From: Haloferax litoreum
GTDB taxonomy: Archaea > Halobacteriota > Halobacteria > Halobacteriales > Haloferacaceae
DNA length: 64,000 nt
Assembly (NCBI RefSeq): GCF_009674605.1
Contig: NZ_WKJO01000003.1
Coordinates: 186,001 to 250,000 of the forward strand
Direction: 5' to 3'
Position numbers and translations under genes: made by a program. Positions 16,056 to 25,245 of this stretch are shown piece after piece. The notes beneath the pieces are model-generated. The model was not told the origin of the DNA, did not search any database, and saw only the letters and a program-made list of their open reading frames with translations. Numbering within the stretch: position 1 is the first letter of the stretch; every line of letters begins with the position of its first letter.

Positions 16056-16478
16056 TCAGAACGAGTTGGTCGGCACACGGACGCCGTCGACGTACACCGA
16101 CACGGAATCGGTCGAGCGGAAGTTCGTGATGTCTCCGTCGAACCGGTAACTTCGTGAGTCGTCGCCGACGGTTCCTTCGGCCGCCGGTCCGACTGCTCCC
16201 GTGGTGCTGAGTGCACCATTCGAGTTCAGTGGTGAGATTGCTCCGCTGACGGTCACCTCGAACGACGAGAGTGAACCAGTACCTGCGACGACGAGCGTGT
16301 GGTTGCCATCGTTCGGAGATGATTCGTCGGACTGTTCTGTCGCCGAGCCGAGCCCAGAGACGCCTGCGAGCGTACCCGCAGCAGTTACTGAACCGAACAG
16401 CGCGAGGTATCTCCGCCTGCCGACAGCATTTTCAGTCTTGTTCTCGGGGCCCTGCCCGGTGGACCGTTCGCTTACCAT
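16056..16478 (-). CDS. Secreted protein with Tat-like signal, function unknown
   Basis: 140 residues if the start is MVSERSTGQG at 16478; an ATG nine codons upstream (16505) is possible. The N-terminal region GRRRYLALFGSVTAAGTLAG is a Tat-type signal without a lipobox, so a soluble exported protein is predicted. The mature part is Ser/Thr/Gly-rich with beta pattern (LVVAGTGSLSSFEVTVSGAI) and ends TDSVSVYVDGVRVPT. Similar haloarchaeal proteins are small extracellular beta domains with no known activity. The upstream region is very AT-rich. Confidence 0.65.
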   Translation of the reverse strand: MVSERSTGQGPENKTENAVGRRRYLALFGSVTAAGTLAGVSGLGSATEQSDESSPNDGNHTLVVAGTGSLSSFEVTVSGAISPLNSNGALSTTGAVGPAAEGTVGDDSRSYRFDGDITNFRSTDSVSVYVDGVRVPTNSF

Positions 16479-17378
16479 GTTTCTGGAGTTGCGTATGAGG
16501 TCCATAAATGTTGCGATAATTACATTAGTAAGAAGACATGAATATCTAATCTCAATACTATTCAGATATTGACAGTCATGAACTATTATATGATGGATTC
16601 TCGTTTTGAACGATAAAATCGGCAGACAACGGTATATTATAGGTGTATTAATCACTTTCTTATGACCGCATTAATGAGCATTTTGTCCCTCGAGTATACA
16701 CAGTAAAAATTCTGAAATATTTGGTGGAATTCTAATGTCTTACATTGTGATATCTTTCTTCTGGTCCTCCGAACTGTTTCGGGAAACCCTCTCCCAAATC
16801 AGGGGCCAGCGGTACGAGAGGGACGCACGTAGGAACGTGGATAGTCACACTGTGGTCCGGATCAGTTGGACTTTGACGAACCGCACAGTCGACGATGCGA
16901 ACCCGGTGTGCTAGGAGTTCGAACTGCCCGTCTGACAACGACCTCACACACAGACGACCTCTAAGTCCTCGGCGTCGTACACGTCGCAACTGTTCCGATG
17001 GTGCCTCGCACACGGAAACGGCCATTCGTCTGAACTCCTGTCGGAATTCAACTCGGTGACCGGTACTGTCCAGCGAGTGGAAGCGTGTTGGAACGTCGCT
17101 TCCGTGACGCCGGAGCGCGAGTGCTATCGGTACCTGTACGTTACCGAAAAGAGAGACAGCGGGATTCTCTCGCCGTTTTCGTCGAGGACAGTTCTACTCT
17201 CGTCGTCGAAGACGGTTCGACGAGTGAACGCGAACCGCGGCAAATCTTTCCCGCCCGTGTGTTACCTTAGACCGGTACATCGGTGTATTCTCTGGCACGA
17301 ACACTCCAGTCCGGTCGCTGTTCGAAGTGACGGTTTCACGACCCACTCGCGCGTCGGAAACTCACTGTTTGTGGCGTA
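16479..17378. other. Gene-poor stretch, AT-rich then possibly decayed coding DNA
   Basis: 16500-16760 is strongly AT-rich with many TATA-like runs and no credible ORF. From about 16940 to 17380 base composition returns to high GC3 in one forward frame (residues such as VQRVEACWNVASVTPERECY), but that frame lacks a good start and the usual acidic composition. I read it as a possible remnant of a lost regulator gene, with low certainty. Confidence 0.4.
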
Positions 17379-17654
17379 CTAGAGGAAGTTGACGTGTTGG
17401 TCTTCCCACTCTCGCCGTGCGAGAATCGACTCTCGACCCTTCTCCGACATCTCGTAGAAGTTTGTCCGCCGGTCGTGTTGACCCTTGTTGACGTAGCCTT
17501 GTTCGACGAGTGCGTCGAGGTTCGGGTAGAGGCGTCCGTGATTCACTTCGCCCACGTCCTTGCTGATCATCTCTTTTATCTCTTGGCCGGAGGGTCGCTC
17601 CGCACCGGCAATGACGTACAGTAGGTCGCGCTGGAAGCCAGTCAATTCGAACAT
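17379..17654 (-). CDS. PadR-family transcriptional regulator
   Basis: 91 residues, nearly all winged helix-turn-helix: LTGFQRDLLYVIAGAERPSG, then EIKEMISKDVGEVNHGRLYPNLDALVEQG, the PadR signature with the recognition helix around GRLYPNLDAL, and a wing (HDRRTNFYEMSEKG). It lacks the long C-terminal dimerisation helices of full PadR proteins, as is common for haloarchaeal members. It is isolated, facing away from a DUF7344 gene, with a perfect inverted repeat (17799-17815) between them that might be its site. Confidence 0.88.
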   Translation of the reverse strand: MFELTGFQRDLLYVIAGAERPSGQEIKEMISKDVGEVNHGRLYPNLDALVEQGYVNKGQHDRRTNFYEMSEKGRESILARREWEDQHVNFL

Positions 17655-17798
17655 GTAGTCTCAACTCATATTATCGCCGTACTCTGGTATTGTTAGCCAC
17701 CTCTATACTGGATAATTGGTCTCATTACCGCTGGGAACGCGCGAGAACACATCTATTGCACATTTGACTTTTCTCAACACCCCTCCCCTCCGGTAATC

Positions 17799-17815
17799 AT
17801 CTCGATTTACGAGAT
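17799..17815. promoter_or_regulatory. Inverted repeat between PadR and DUF7344 genes
   Basis: ATCTCG and CGAGAT are perfect arms around ATTTA. It lies 145 bases from the PadR start and about 185 from the rightward gene. A regulator-binding site is plausible but unproved. Confidence 0.4.
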
Positions 17816-17958
17816 AAAACCAGGGTACTGACCGTCTACGTGTGCCAGACTTTCTGATGAAGATGAACTTAATTCTCGTCCAATATTGGTCCAGTGCCTC
17901 GCAGAAATGTCACGATAACAAAGGTCACATGTGGTGTACATTGGTCAACCGGAGTTAT

Positions 17959-17986
17959 GGTCCTCTCGCGCGTCGTGCGCGGGACC
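17959..17986 (+). promoter_or_regulatory. Bulged hairpin in the leader of the first DUF7344 gene
   Basis: GGTCC-tct-CGCGC pairs with GCGCG-GGACC around GTCGT, giving ten base pairs with a 3-base bulge, 14 bases before the ATG at 18001. No TATA element lies 27 bases before the ATG, so the mRNA should carry this leader. Confidence 0.45.
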
Positions 17987-18000
17987 ACCCGCACACACCG

Positions 18001-18534
18001 ATGACATCCCTATCAAAAGACGAGCTGTTCCGCATCCTCAGCAACTCGCGTCGGAGGCAAATCCTGTATTTCCTCCACCGAGCAGACGAGGCTATCTCGT
18101 TAAAACAACTTGCCGCGATGGTCGCCGCCAGAGAGAACGAAACGGCGGTCGAAGACGTGACCGACGAAGAACGACAACGTGTGTACATCTCGTTGTACCA
18201 GACGCACCTCCCGAAACTCGAGTCGGCCGGTCTCGTCCAGTACGACGAAGAAGAACGAGACGTCGCTCTCGTCTCGGACGTCGCCAGTCGCGGGTTCTTC
18301 TGGATGCAGCCCGAAACTGGTCGTTCGTGGACGAGGTACTACGGTTCGCTCGGTGTTCTCGGGTGGGTGATGATCGTCGGACTCTGGGCTGGACTCCCCG
18401 TCTTTACCCTTCTCTCGTGGGCGGCCGTCGCCATCTTCGTCTCGACTGCACTCGTCGCCTTGGTACTTGCACAGTACTTCCTCGAAGAACAAGGGGGTGC
18501 ACCGCCCGACGCGTTCGAAGCACTCGTCGAGTAG
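18001..18534 (+). CDS. DUF7344-domain protein with two membrane helices
   Basis: 177 residues from MTSLSKDELFRILSNSRRR. The N-terminal about 100 residues match the haloarchaeal DUF7344 winged-helix-like domain: ILSNSRRRQILYFLH, LAAMVAARENE, RQRVYISLYQTHLPKLESAGLVQYD. Two hydrophobic segments follow (about residues 120-160), ending with a short cytoplasmic tail. The layout suggests a membrane-tethered DNA-binding regulator. Upstream in-frame ATGs exist but are in AT-rich leader sequence, so the later ATG is chosen. A paralogue lies 0.5 kb downstream. Targets are unknown. Confidence 0.8.
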   Translation: MTSLSKDELFRILSNSRRRQILYFLHRADEAISLKQLAAMVAARENETAVEDVTDEERQRVYISLYQTHLPKLESAGLVQYDEEERDVALVSDVASRGFFWMQPETGRSWTRYYGSLGVLGWVMIVGLWAGLPVFTLLSWAAVAIFVSTALVALVLAQYFLEEQGGAPPDAFEALVE

Positions 18535-19056
18535 GGGAGGGGTGACTCGGTGATAGTCGATAGTTTCTCGACTCGATAGGGGCCAATGAGAGGACCCACT
18601 GTGGTGTGTTGACATATGTAATTGGTATTCTCACTTTTTGATACCACCGAATTTTCAAATTGACTATAGAAGTAATCAGCTAACAGGAATGTTAAGGAAA
18701 TCTGATTGGTGTACAGTACATAATCGACTCACTGGACCGCTATCGAAATTCTATACATCGTATCGGCATAATTGAAAATCTGAGTTAATATAGATTGTTA
18801 CAACCAATTTACTCGCACATTTTGAGACCCTAACGGTCGGACAAATCAATGTCTGGGATTGTCAGGCAGGTATATATCCTCATCTGTCGTATAGTCCCGG
18901 TAACCCTCGTGTGCTGGGTCGCGCCTGGTGGAGTGACCCGCGCTGTGGTCTGTGCCTGAGTGGTGACCGACTGTCGGAACACCACACTATGTGCCAGCTT
19001 CGGTCGTGGTGACGACCGACGTCACGCGAATACGCGAGTGGGGGAGGAAGGAAAAA
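18535..19056. other. Intergenic region with TATA box and long structured leader
   Basis: 18600-18830 is AT-rich without an ORF. TATATAT at 18871-18877 would start transcription near 18900, leaving about 155 bases of leader before the second DUF7344 gene. The leader contains GGGTC/GACCC arms (18916-18939), a perfect stem at 19000-19019 and a GTG-started 16-codon ORF from 18909 ending at a TGA. Confidence 0.45.
19000..19019 (+). promoter_or_regulatory. Perfect 7-base hairpin in the second DUF7344 leader
   Basis: TCGGTCG and CGACCGA pair around TGGTGA, 38 bases before the start codon. A purine-rich GGGGGAGGAAGG lies between the hairpin and the ATG and may be a ribosome-binding site, unusual in a genome with many leaderless starts. 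Confidence 0.45.
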
Positions 19057-19695
19057 ATGGTAACCGATTCGCTCCAAACGAACACTGACGCTGTCGAACA
19101 GACAGCACCGGAACAGATAGCCGAAACGACCGGAGGAAGCTGTGAGGTCTCCGAACAAGAACCCGAGTCTCTCTCGAAGGACGTCGTCTTCGAGATTCTG
19201 AAGAACCAACGCCGCCGCGACGCCCTTCGCTACTTGAAAGAAAACGATGGCGAAGCGAAACTCGGCGACATGGCCGAATTCATCGCGGCGAAAGAAAACG
19301 ACATCGACATCAAGGCTCTCTCTTCGAGTCAACGCAAGCGCGTGTACATTGGATTGTACCAGTGCCACCTCCCGAAGATGGACTCGGCGGGTATCGTCGA
19401 CTTCGACAAGAACAGAGGTGATATCACGCTTCTCGACGCCGCAGAGCAACTCGAGACGTACCTCAACGGTCACGTCTCGAACGACTCGGACGCTGCCGAG
19501 GAATCGGAGCGTCTCGTCTCGTCACCGAAGCGGAATCTGACGATTGCCGCGGGTGTGGCAGCCACTGTCTCTGCCGGACTGCTCGGTGTCCCCGGCCTCG
19601 AACAGATTCCTGCTGCGGGATGGGCCGTCCTGAGCACCGCGACGCTCATGGCTATCACCGCGATGGAGTCGTACAAAGACCGTCTCGCCGCGTAA
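19057..19695 (+). CDS. DUF7344-domain protein, second copy
   Basis: 212 residues from MVTDSLQTNTDAV. A polar N-terminal extension of about 45 residues precedes the DUF7344 domain (SKDVVFEILKNQRRRDALRY, FIAAKENDIDIKALSSSQRK, LYQCHLPKMDSAGIVDFD). The C-terminus has two hydrophobic segments (LTIAAGVAATVSAGLLGV and AAGWAVLSTATLMAITA), again suggesting a membrane-linked regulator. The start is supported by the purine-rich stretch immediately upstream; an alternative GTG at 18991 lies within the leader hairpin region. It is clearly related to the neighbour 0.5 kb upstream, differing mainly in the N-terminal extension. Confidence 0.8.
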   Translation: MVTDSLQTNTDAVEQTAPEQIAETTGGSCEVSEQEPESLSKDVVFEILKNQRRRDALRYLKENDGEAKLGDMAEFIAAKENDIDIKALSSSQRKRVYIGLYQCHLPKMDSAGIVDFDKNRGDITLLDAAEQLETYLNGHVSNDSDAAEESERLVSSPKRNLTIAAGVAATVSAGLLGVPGLEQIPAAGWAVLSTATLMAITAMESYKDRLAA

Positions 19696-19784
19696 TTCCC
19701 GGTTCGCAACTACTTACACTTCATTTTCACGAGTGACTCAGGGCGGTTCCCGAGTCTATCCTCTTCGCCCGCGAGTCACGTCGC

Positions 19785-19922
19785 TCAGTCTCGGGCGTCG
19801 CCTTCGGTGGTGCCCTTCTCCGGGTTGGGTATCACGAGGCGTTCACGAATACAGAACAGTCGTCGTTCGTTTTGATTCTGTATCCTTTCGACGTCACCGA
19901 CCCGACGATTAGGAGTATCCAT
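19785..19922 (-). CDS. Possible 45-residue small protein
   Basis: Begins MDTPNRRVGDVERIQNQNER and ends in EKGTTEGDARD. The charged composition with many Asp/Glu/Arg is like real small haloarchaeal proteins. There is no motif or obvious promoter at the usual distance. The 19696-20106 gap around it shows nothing else beyond an AT-rich stretch near 19970. Low certainty. Confidence 0.3.
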   Translation of the reverse strand: MDTPNRRVGDVERIQNQNERRLFCIRERLVIPNPEKGTTEGDARD

Positions 19923-20106
19923 ACCGCTAATCGTCCAGATTTCACTCGTCTCTGACCGTGACACCAATTATCATATGAGGCCCTAACTAGCCCCCCGATT
20001 CGAGAATTGGCTGTATAACAATCTCTGTCGCTCCCCCAAACACTGGTATGATTTGTGCCCAGTCACGGATACGTTCTGAAGGTACGCCCGTCGTGGGTGG
20101 TGACGC

Positions 20107-21276
20107 ATGAACCACCGCATCACGGAGGCGGTCGTGCTCGCTGCTGGTGAAGGAAGGCGACTCCGACCACTCACCACGTTCCAGCCCAAACCGATGCTTC
20201 CGGTAGCGAACCGGCCGGTCATCGAGTACGTCCTCGACTCACTGTTCGAGTGCGGCATCGAACACGTCGTCGTCGTCGTGGGGCACCGGTCGGAGCGCAT
20301 CCAGACACACCTCTCTGCTCGATACCCCGGTGCCGACGTCGAGTTCGTTCGTCAGGACTCGCGACTCGGCAGTGGTCACGCCCTCCTGCAAGCCGAGGGG
20401 CACGTCTCCGACTCGTTCGTCGTCTGCAACGGTGACAACGTCATCGACGCGGACATCGTCTCGAGCGTGTTGGAACGCTTCTCGATGACCGACTCCGTCG
20501 CGACTCTCGCTGTGGCGTCGTCGGAGACACCCGAAGAGTACGGCGTCGTCGTCGAACATGATGGCCGCATCTCAGACATCGACGAACACGCGGACGATGG
20601 AGACGGCTACCTCGTCAACGCGGGCGTCTACGCGTTCAACGAGTCTGTCTTCGACGCACTCCGCCGGACGCCGTCGTACGAAGGCGAGACCAGACTCCCG
20701 GATGTCATCCACCGCCTCGATGGATACGTCTCGTCGGTCACGGTCAACGGTGGCTGGTTGGACCCCTCTCACCCGTGGGGTCTCCTCTCTGTGACCGAGA
20801 GACTCCTCGCGCGTCTCGAGACGTCTTCGATTTCGACGTCCGCACGCATCCACGAACAGGCAATCGTCGAGGACCCAGTCGTCATCGGTGACGACTGCGA
20901 CGTGGGTCCGGGTGCCGTCGTCGGCCCCGGGACCTGCCTCCAGAACAACGTCGTCGTCGGCGCGAACAGCGTCGTCGAACGGTCCATCCTCTCGACCGAC
21001 GCTCGCGTCGACGCCGGCGCGATACTCCGAGATTCCGTCGTCGGCCCTGGTGGACACATCGGTGATGGCGTCGTCTCGCCCGGTGGGCAGGCAGACGTCA
21101 TCCTCGAAGGGCGTCTGTACACGGACCGCCAACTCGGCAGTATCGTCGGTGACCGTGCGACAGTCGGTGCGAACGTGACGCTCTCTCCGGGGAGTCGGGT
21201 CGGTGCCGAAGCTATCGTCGGAGCGGGGACGGTCCTCCATGGTGACGTCCGCGAACGCGTGGAGGTGACGCACTGA
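20107..21276 (+). CDS. Sugar-1-phosphate nucleotidylyltransferase with left-handed helix domain
   Basis: 389 residues. The nucleotidyltransferase domain opens with VLAAGEGRRLRPLTTFQPKP, the nucleotide-binding loop and catalytic lysine region, followed by NGDNVIDADIV with the metal-binding Asp and VNAGVYAFNESVF. From about residue 250 hexapeptide-like repeats (VIGDDCDVGPGAVVGPG) form a left-handed beta helix. This is the GlmU/glucose-1-phosphate thymidylyltransferase architecture. Its stop overlaps the glmS start by one base, so a role in UDP-N-acetylglucosamine supply is likely. A second, more GlmU-like enzyme is encoded at 28428, so this copy may use another sugar or nucleotide. Confidence 0.85.
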   Translation: MNHRITEAVVLAAGEGRRLRPLTTFQPKPMLPVANRPVIEYVLDSLFECGIEHVVVVVGHRSERIQTHLSARYPGADVEFVRQDSRLGSGHALLQAEGHVSDSFVVCNGDNVIDADIVSSVLERFSMTDSVATLAVASSETPEEYGVVVEHDGRISDIDEHADDGDGYLVNAGVYAFNESVFDALRRTPSYEGETRLPDVIHRLDGYVSSVTVNGGWLDPSHPWGLLSVTERLLARLETSSISTSARIHEQAIVEDPVVIGDDCDVGPGAVVGPGTCLQNNVVVGANSVVERSILSTDARVDAGAILRDSVVGPGGHIGDGVVSPGGQADVILEGRLYTDRQLGSIVGDRATVGANVTLSPGSRVGAEAIVGAGTVLHGDVRERVEVTH

Positions 21277-23093
21277 TGTGCGGAATCACTGCCTGCATCG
21301 GCGCAGACGACTCGGTCGATTCCATCATGGACGGCCTCCAGCGATTGGAGTACCGTGGCTACGACTCTGCTGGCATCGCAGTCAAAGACCAGAGTGGTAT
21401 CTCGCTGACGAAGCGTGTCGGCGAAGTGTCCGAACTCGTCGCGGCAGTCGAACAGAATCCCATCTCCGGGAACTACGGCATTGGCCACACCCGGTGGGCG
21501 ACGCACGGTGGCGTCACCGACGGCAACGCGCACCCGCACACTGACGAGTCCGGCAACGTCGCCGTCGTCCACAACGGTATCATCTCGAACTACCAGTCGC
21601 TTCGGTCCGAACTCGAATCGAAGGGCCACACCTTCAGCAGCGAGACGGACACCGAAGTCGTCCCGCACCTCATCGAAGAGAACCTCCGAAACGGCGCGAC
21701 GCCCGACGAGGCCTTCCGCGCCGCTATCGGCAGTCTCTCGGGGAGTTACGCTATCGCAGCGATAATCGGTGACGAACAGGCTATCTACGCGACTCGCTCT
21801 GGGTCGCCACTCGTCCTCGGCGTGGGCGACGGCGAGTTCTTCCTCGCCAGCGACGTGCCGGCGTTCATCCAGCACACCCAACGCGTCGTCTACCTGCACG
21901 ACGGCGACTTCGTCGTGACTCGCCCGGATGGCTACACGATTACGGACTCCGCTGGCCGGTCGGTCGACAGGCCGGTCGAGTACATCGAGTGGGACCCCGA
22001 GACGGCGACGAAGGGTGGCTACGAACACTACATGTACAAGGAGATTAACGAGCAACCCGGCGCGCTTCGCCGGACCACACAGGGACGACTGAACACCCAC
22101 ACCGGCGGCGTCGAGTTAGACGAGTTCCCACCGGGAATGTTCAGTGACGTGGAGCAAGTTCACCTCATCGCCATGGGAACGTCGCACCACGCGGGGATGT
22201 ACGCGGCGTCGCTGCTCAACGCACGCGGTATCCCCGCGTACGCGTTCATGTCCGGTGAATACTCGGTGGTCAATCCGCCGGTGACGGAGAACACCCTCGT
22301 CGTCGCGGTCAGTCAATCCGGCGAGACGGCCGACACGCTCGATGCCGTCCGCCGCGCCCGCGCTTCGGGAGCACGGACCCTCGCCATGACCAACGTCGTC
22401 GGGTCGTCGATTACCCGCGAGTGTGACGACGAGATGCTCCTCCGCGCCGGCCCTGAGATTGGAGTCGCGGCGACCAAGACGTTCTCGTCACAGGTGACGG
22501 CGCTCGCACTCCTGTCGGAACGCATCGCCGAGGACATCAAGGGGACGAGATCTCCAGACGCCCGGACCCTGATGGAGGCGCTGGCGCGCCTCCCCGGCGA
22601 CGTACAAGAGATTCTCGACACCTCCATGGCGCGCGAAATCGCAATCGAGTACCAAGACAGCGACGCGTACTTCTTCATCGGCAGGGGGCCGGCCCACCCT
22701 GTCGCCCTCGAAGGTGCGCTCAAGTTCAAGGAGATATCGTACGAACACGCCGAAGGGTTCGCCGCGTCGGAACTCAAGCACGGTCCACTCGCGCTCGTCA
22801 CCCCGGTTACCCCGGTGTTCGCCATCTTCACCGGTCACGAGGACGAGGCGACGCTGAGCAACATGAAGGAAGTCCAAGCGCGAGGTGCGCCGGTCATCGC
22901 CGTCACGAACGAACGGTCGAGCGAAGTCGTCGAGTTCGCCGACCACGTCCTCACGATTCCCGAGACGCACCCAGAGGTCGCGGGCATCCTCGCGAACGTC
23001 CAACTACAACTGGTCGCGTACCACGCGGCGAAGTTGCTCGAACGACCAATCGACAAGCCGCGGAACCTCGCGAAGTGCGTCACCGTCGAGTAA
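21276..23093 (+). CDS. glmS: Glutamine-fructose-6-phosphate aminotransferase (isomerising)
   Basis: 605 residues, the normal GlmS length. The N-terminal nucleophile is Cys2 in MCGITACIG, with RLEYRGYDSAGIAV and GHTRWATHGG of the class II glutamine amidotransferase. Two SIS domains follow, with the sugar-phosphate loops AVSQSGETADT and GRGPAHPVALEGALKFKE, and the conserved C-terminus DKPRNLAKCVTVE. It makes glucosamine-6-phosphate from fructose-6-phosphate and glutamine, the entry to amino-sugar synthesis for glycosylated surface proteins. It is coupled to the upstream nucleotidyltransferase by an overlapping TGATG. Confidence 0.97.
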   Translation: MCGITACIGADDSVDSIMDGLQRLEYRGYDSAGIAVKDQSGISLTKRVGEVSELVAAVEQNPISGNYGIGHTRWATHGGVTDGNAHPHTDESGNVAVVHNGIISNYQSLRSELESKGHTFSSETDTEVVPHLIEENLRNGATPDEAFRAAIGSLSGSYAIAAIIGDEQAIYATRSGSPLVLGVGDGEFFLASDVPAFIQHTQRVVYLHDGDFVVTRPDGYTITDSAGRSVDRPVEYIEWDPETATKGGYEHYMYKEINEQPGALRRTTQGRLNTHTGGVELDEFPPGMFSDVEQVHLIAMGTSHHAGMYAASLLNARGIPAYAFMSGEYSVVNPPVTENTLVVAVSQSGETADTLDAVRRARASGARTLAMTNVVGSSITRECDDEMLLRAGPEIGVAATKTFSSQVTALALLSERIAEDIKGTRSPDARTLMEALARLPGDVQEILDTSMAREIAIEYQDSDAYFFIGRGPAHPVALEGALKFKEISYEHAEGFAASELKHGPLALVTPVTPVFAIFTGHEDEATLSNMKEVQARGAPVIAVTNERSSEVVEFADHVLTIPETHPEVAGILANVQLQLVAYHAAKLLERPIDKPRNLAKCVTVE

Positions 23094-23110
23094 GCGCGCG
23101 CACCCCACAC

Positions 23111-23151
23111 CAGCCAGTGGACCCACACCGTCGTGTCCGCTGTTCTGGCTG
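23111..23151 (+). terminator. Candidate hairpin after glmS
   Basis: CAGCCAG and CTGGCTG are perfect 7-base arms around 27 bases, 17 bases after the stop. A T-rich CGTTTTTCAG follows at about 23171. Plausible 3' end of the operon. Confidence 0.35.
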
Positions 23152-23330
23152 ACTGACACGGAACACTGTCTCGTTTTTCAGCTGTTTTACGCCATCTAAC
23201 AGACGCAGTCTGCTGTTTTCATCGCTCACTCCCACGCCGACTTGCACGCCAAACGTATCAGACTAAATGAAATAATAAGAATACTGTAGGCGCCGATTAC
23301 ATATTCCTTGCCAACGTCTGGTAGCACACG

Positions 23331-23891
23331 ATGACACGACGAGAACTTGTGGACGACGTCCTCTCGTCGTCAGACGACCCCGATGGACCGCTAACGGGTG
23401 ACGCAGACGAGGTTCCACCCCCATCGAGTACAGACGTCCCTCCGGAGTCTACTGACGACGAACTCCTCGACGCCCTCGGAGATAGCGTTTCACGTGAGGT
23501 CTTGTTGGCCTGCAAACGCGCCCCGATGACCGCAGAAGAACTCGCAGAGAACTGTAGCGTCTCCGAATCGACTATCTACCGCCGCTTGGAGACACTCTCG
23601 TCGCTCGGACTCGTCGAACGGAGTCAACGGGTCGAGACACCGAACAAGACGTGTTACGAGACGGTCGTCGACGGTCTGTCAATCCACCTCGGCGACGACC
23701 TCCGCGTCGAGGCAGGTGCGAGCAACTACGTGGTGGACTCGATGCGGACGTTGCTCGCGGCAATCGACGTGAAACAACTCTCGTACGATAACGACGAAAA
23801 CAGCGTCGACGTGCGGTTCGAGTTAGCACCACACCTTCTAGATGCGCTGGTCGAACTGTACATCCGGGATACCACGTCGCGCAACGGGTGA
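23331..23891 (+). CDS. Winged helix-turn-helix transcriptional regulator
   Basis: 186 residues. The first 45 are disordered and acidic, then DELLDALGDSVSREVLLACK and MTAEELAENCSVSESTIYRRLETLSSLGLVERS form an ArsR/TrmB-like winged helix typical of haloarchaeal regulators. The remaining about 80 residues are a small alpha/beta domain. No ligand motif is visible. The gene is single; its upstream region (23094-23330) is AT-rich near 23265-23290 with an AAATGAAATAATAAG stretch serving as promoter. Targets unknown. Confidence 0.8.
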   Translation: MTRRELVDDVLSSSDDPDGPLTGDADEVPPPSSTDVPPESTDDELLDALGDSVSREVLLACKRAPMTAEELAENCSVSESTIYRRLETLSSLGLVERSQRVETPNKTCYETVVDGLSIHLGDDLRVEAGASNYVVDSMRTLLAAIDVKQLSYDNDENSVDVRFELAPHLLDALVELYIRDTTSRNG

Positions 23892-23957
23892 CCTGACCCG
23901 CCACACTGTTGTTGCGAGGCTCTTTCCCACCATCCAAACGACCCCCCGGTCAGTGCA

Positions 23958-24179
23958 CTATCGCCACGACTCGTCGACTTCTTCGAGGACGAGTTCGACC
24001 GCTTCGGCAGGGTGTCCAGCGGCGATGAGGTCCCACGCGGTGGCGGCAGTGACGGGGCCGATGTACTGCGACGCTTCGAGACCAGCGACGATGCTCGGGG
24101 CCTCGCGCGCGAACCAGTCGTGGACTCCCGTCCCGGTGGTGTCGGCGCTGGGAGTCGACTGCTCGGACCCAGAAATCAT
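23958..24179 (-). CDS. Small conserved-looking haloarchaeal protein
   Basis: 73 residues from MISGSEQSTPSADTT. A longer ORF exists, but the added residues fall in promoter-like sequence. The folded part reads HDWFAREAPSIVAGLEASQY and ends in AVELVLEEVDESWR, a helical, acidic mini-protein. I do not recognise its function. It is divergent from the DICT-domain gene with an AT-rich spacer between. Confidence 0.55.
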   Translation of the reverse strand: MISGSEQSTPSADTTGTGVHDWFAREAPSIVAGLEASQYIGPVTAATAWDLIAAGHPAEAVELVLEEVDESWR

Positions 24180-24343
24180 ACTGAGTGTACGACCCCGACA
24201 CCCATAGTTAAGAATCCACGACACGACGTAATGCGACCCGTTATCTCTCGAAGAAACTCAGTTTCGAGTAAGATCAGGGCTCATACATCTTATTAATTTT
24301 ATGCAAAGAATCATATGTGGGTACTACATCTTCACCACTCAGT

Positions 24344-25108
24344 ATGTCTCTCAGCGAATTGATTGCCGGTGTCGCCGCCGCTGAGCGGACGCTCACCGTA
24401 TTCAATCCGCGCGAGGGGGTCGTCGACCGCCTCGCCGAACACTTCGAGGACCGCAACGTCTCGGTCGAAGCGGCGACGGCCGACAGTGGGCCATCAAACT
24501 ACGCTGTCCTCGGGACGGGAGAGAAGTTTCACACCGCGGTCAACGTCGCGAACGTCCTCAAAGACGCCGAGGATGTCGAACCCGGGTTCGAACGGGAACC
24601 GTACGCCCCTATCTTGGACCATCTCGACGAGACGCTCTTTACGTCGTACGACCGGCAGAAGATGCTCAATGCGACGCGCGAGATAGAAGACCGGGCATGG
24701 CGCGTCGGTGCTGGCCAACTCCACTCAGGTTTTCAGACGGGCGACAACCTCGAGGCTCAACTCGAATCGTACAACCGATTAGGTGGCCGAAACGACCTGT
24801 TCGTCCACGCGTACATCTACCCGTCTGAGGACGTTCCGAAGGTGGACGACTTTCAACTCCATCTCGCTCGCTCTGAGGAAGTCCGTCGCTCGTGGTTCGT
24901 CGTCTACGACGGAAACGGAGTCGACGACTACAAGTGTGGCCTCGTCGCCGAGGAACAAGCCAACGGACAGGGATTCCGAGGATTCTGGACGTACGACCCG
25001 TCTACCGTCGACTACGTCCTCGGCCATCTGACGACGACGTACTCTATCATCGAGTCCGACGGGACGGGCGACGACGAGATGGCGTCGCCGTCTACTCACC
25101 CGACGTGA
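24344..25108 (+). CDS. DICT-domain sensory protein
   Basis: 254 residues. The sequence follows the DICT domain pattern (sensor domain associated with diguanylate cyclases and two-component proteins): an N-terminal MSLSELIAGVAAAERTLTVF, then SRQ-type ATREIEDRAWRVGAGQLHSGFQ, YNRLGGRNDLFVHAYIYP, SWFVVYDG and FRGFWTYDPSTVDYV. Haloarchaea carry many stand-alone DICT proteins; the signal they sense is not established. There is no output domain here, so it probably acts through a partner. An AT-rich promoter region lies at 24290-24310. Confidence 0.8.
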   Translation: MSLSELIAGVAAAERTLTVFNPREGVVDRLAEHFEDRNVSVEAATADSGPSNYAVLGTGEKFHTAVNVANVLKDAEDVEPGFEREPYAPILDHLDETLFTSYDRQKMLNATREIEDRAWRVGAGQLHSGFQTGDNLEAQLESYNRLGGRNDLFVHAYIYPSEDVPKVDDFQLHLARSEEVRRSWFVVYDGNGVDDYKCGLVAEEQANGQGFRGFWTYDPSTVDYVLGHLTTTYSIIESDGTGDDEMASPSTHPT

Positions 25109-25245
25109 ATCTGAGTTGGCGTGACGCACCGGCCCGCCACGATTCTCCACTCCCGAATTGACTCTCGCAGCCACCGCTGTCTGCGAAAATCAACACCGAG
25201 AACTGGGCGGGAATACTTACGACTGAGTGGTCGGAAGTGGTCCGT

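Noticed and set aside
20769-22100. 443-codon leftward frame
   Set aside because: It is antisense to the nucleotidyltransferase and glmS genes, with no start context or domain; GC-rich genes give such mirror frames.
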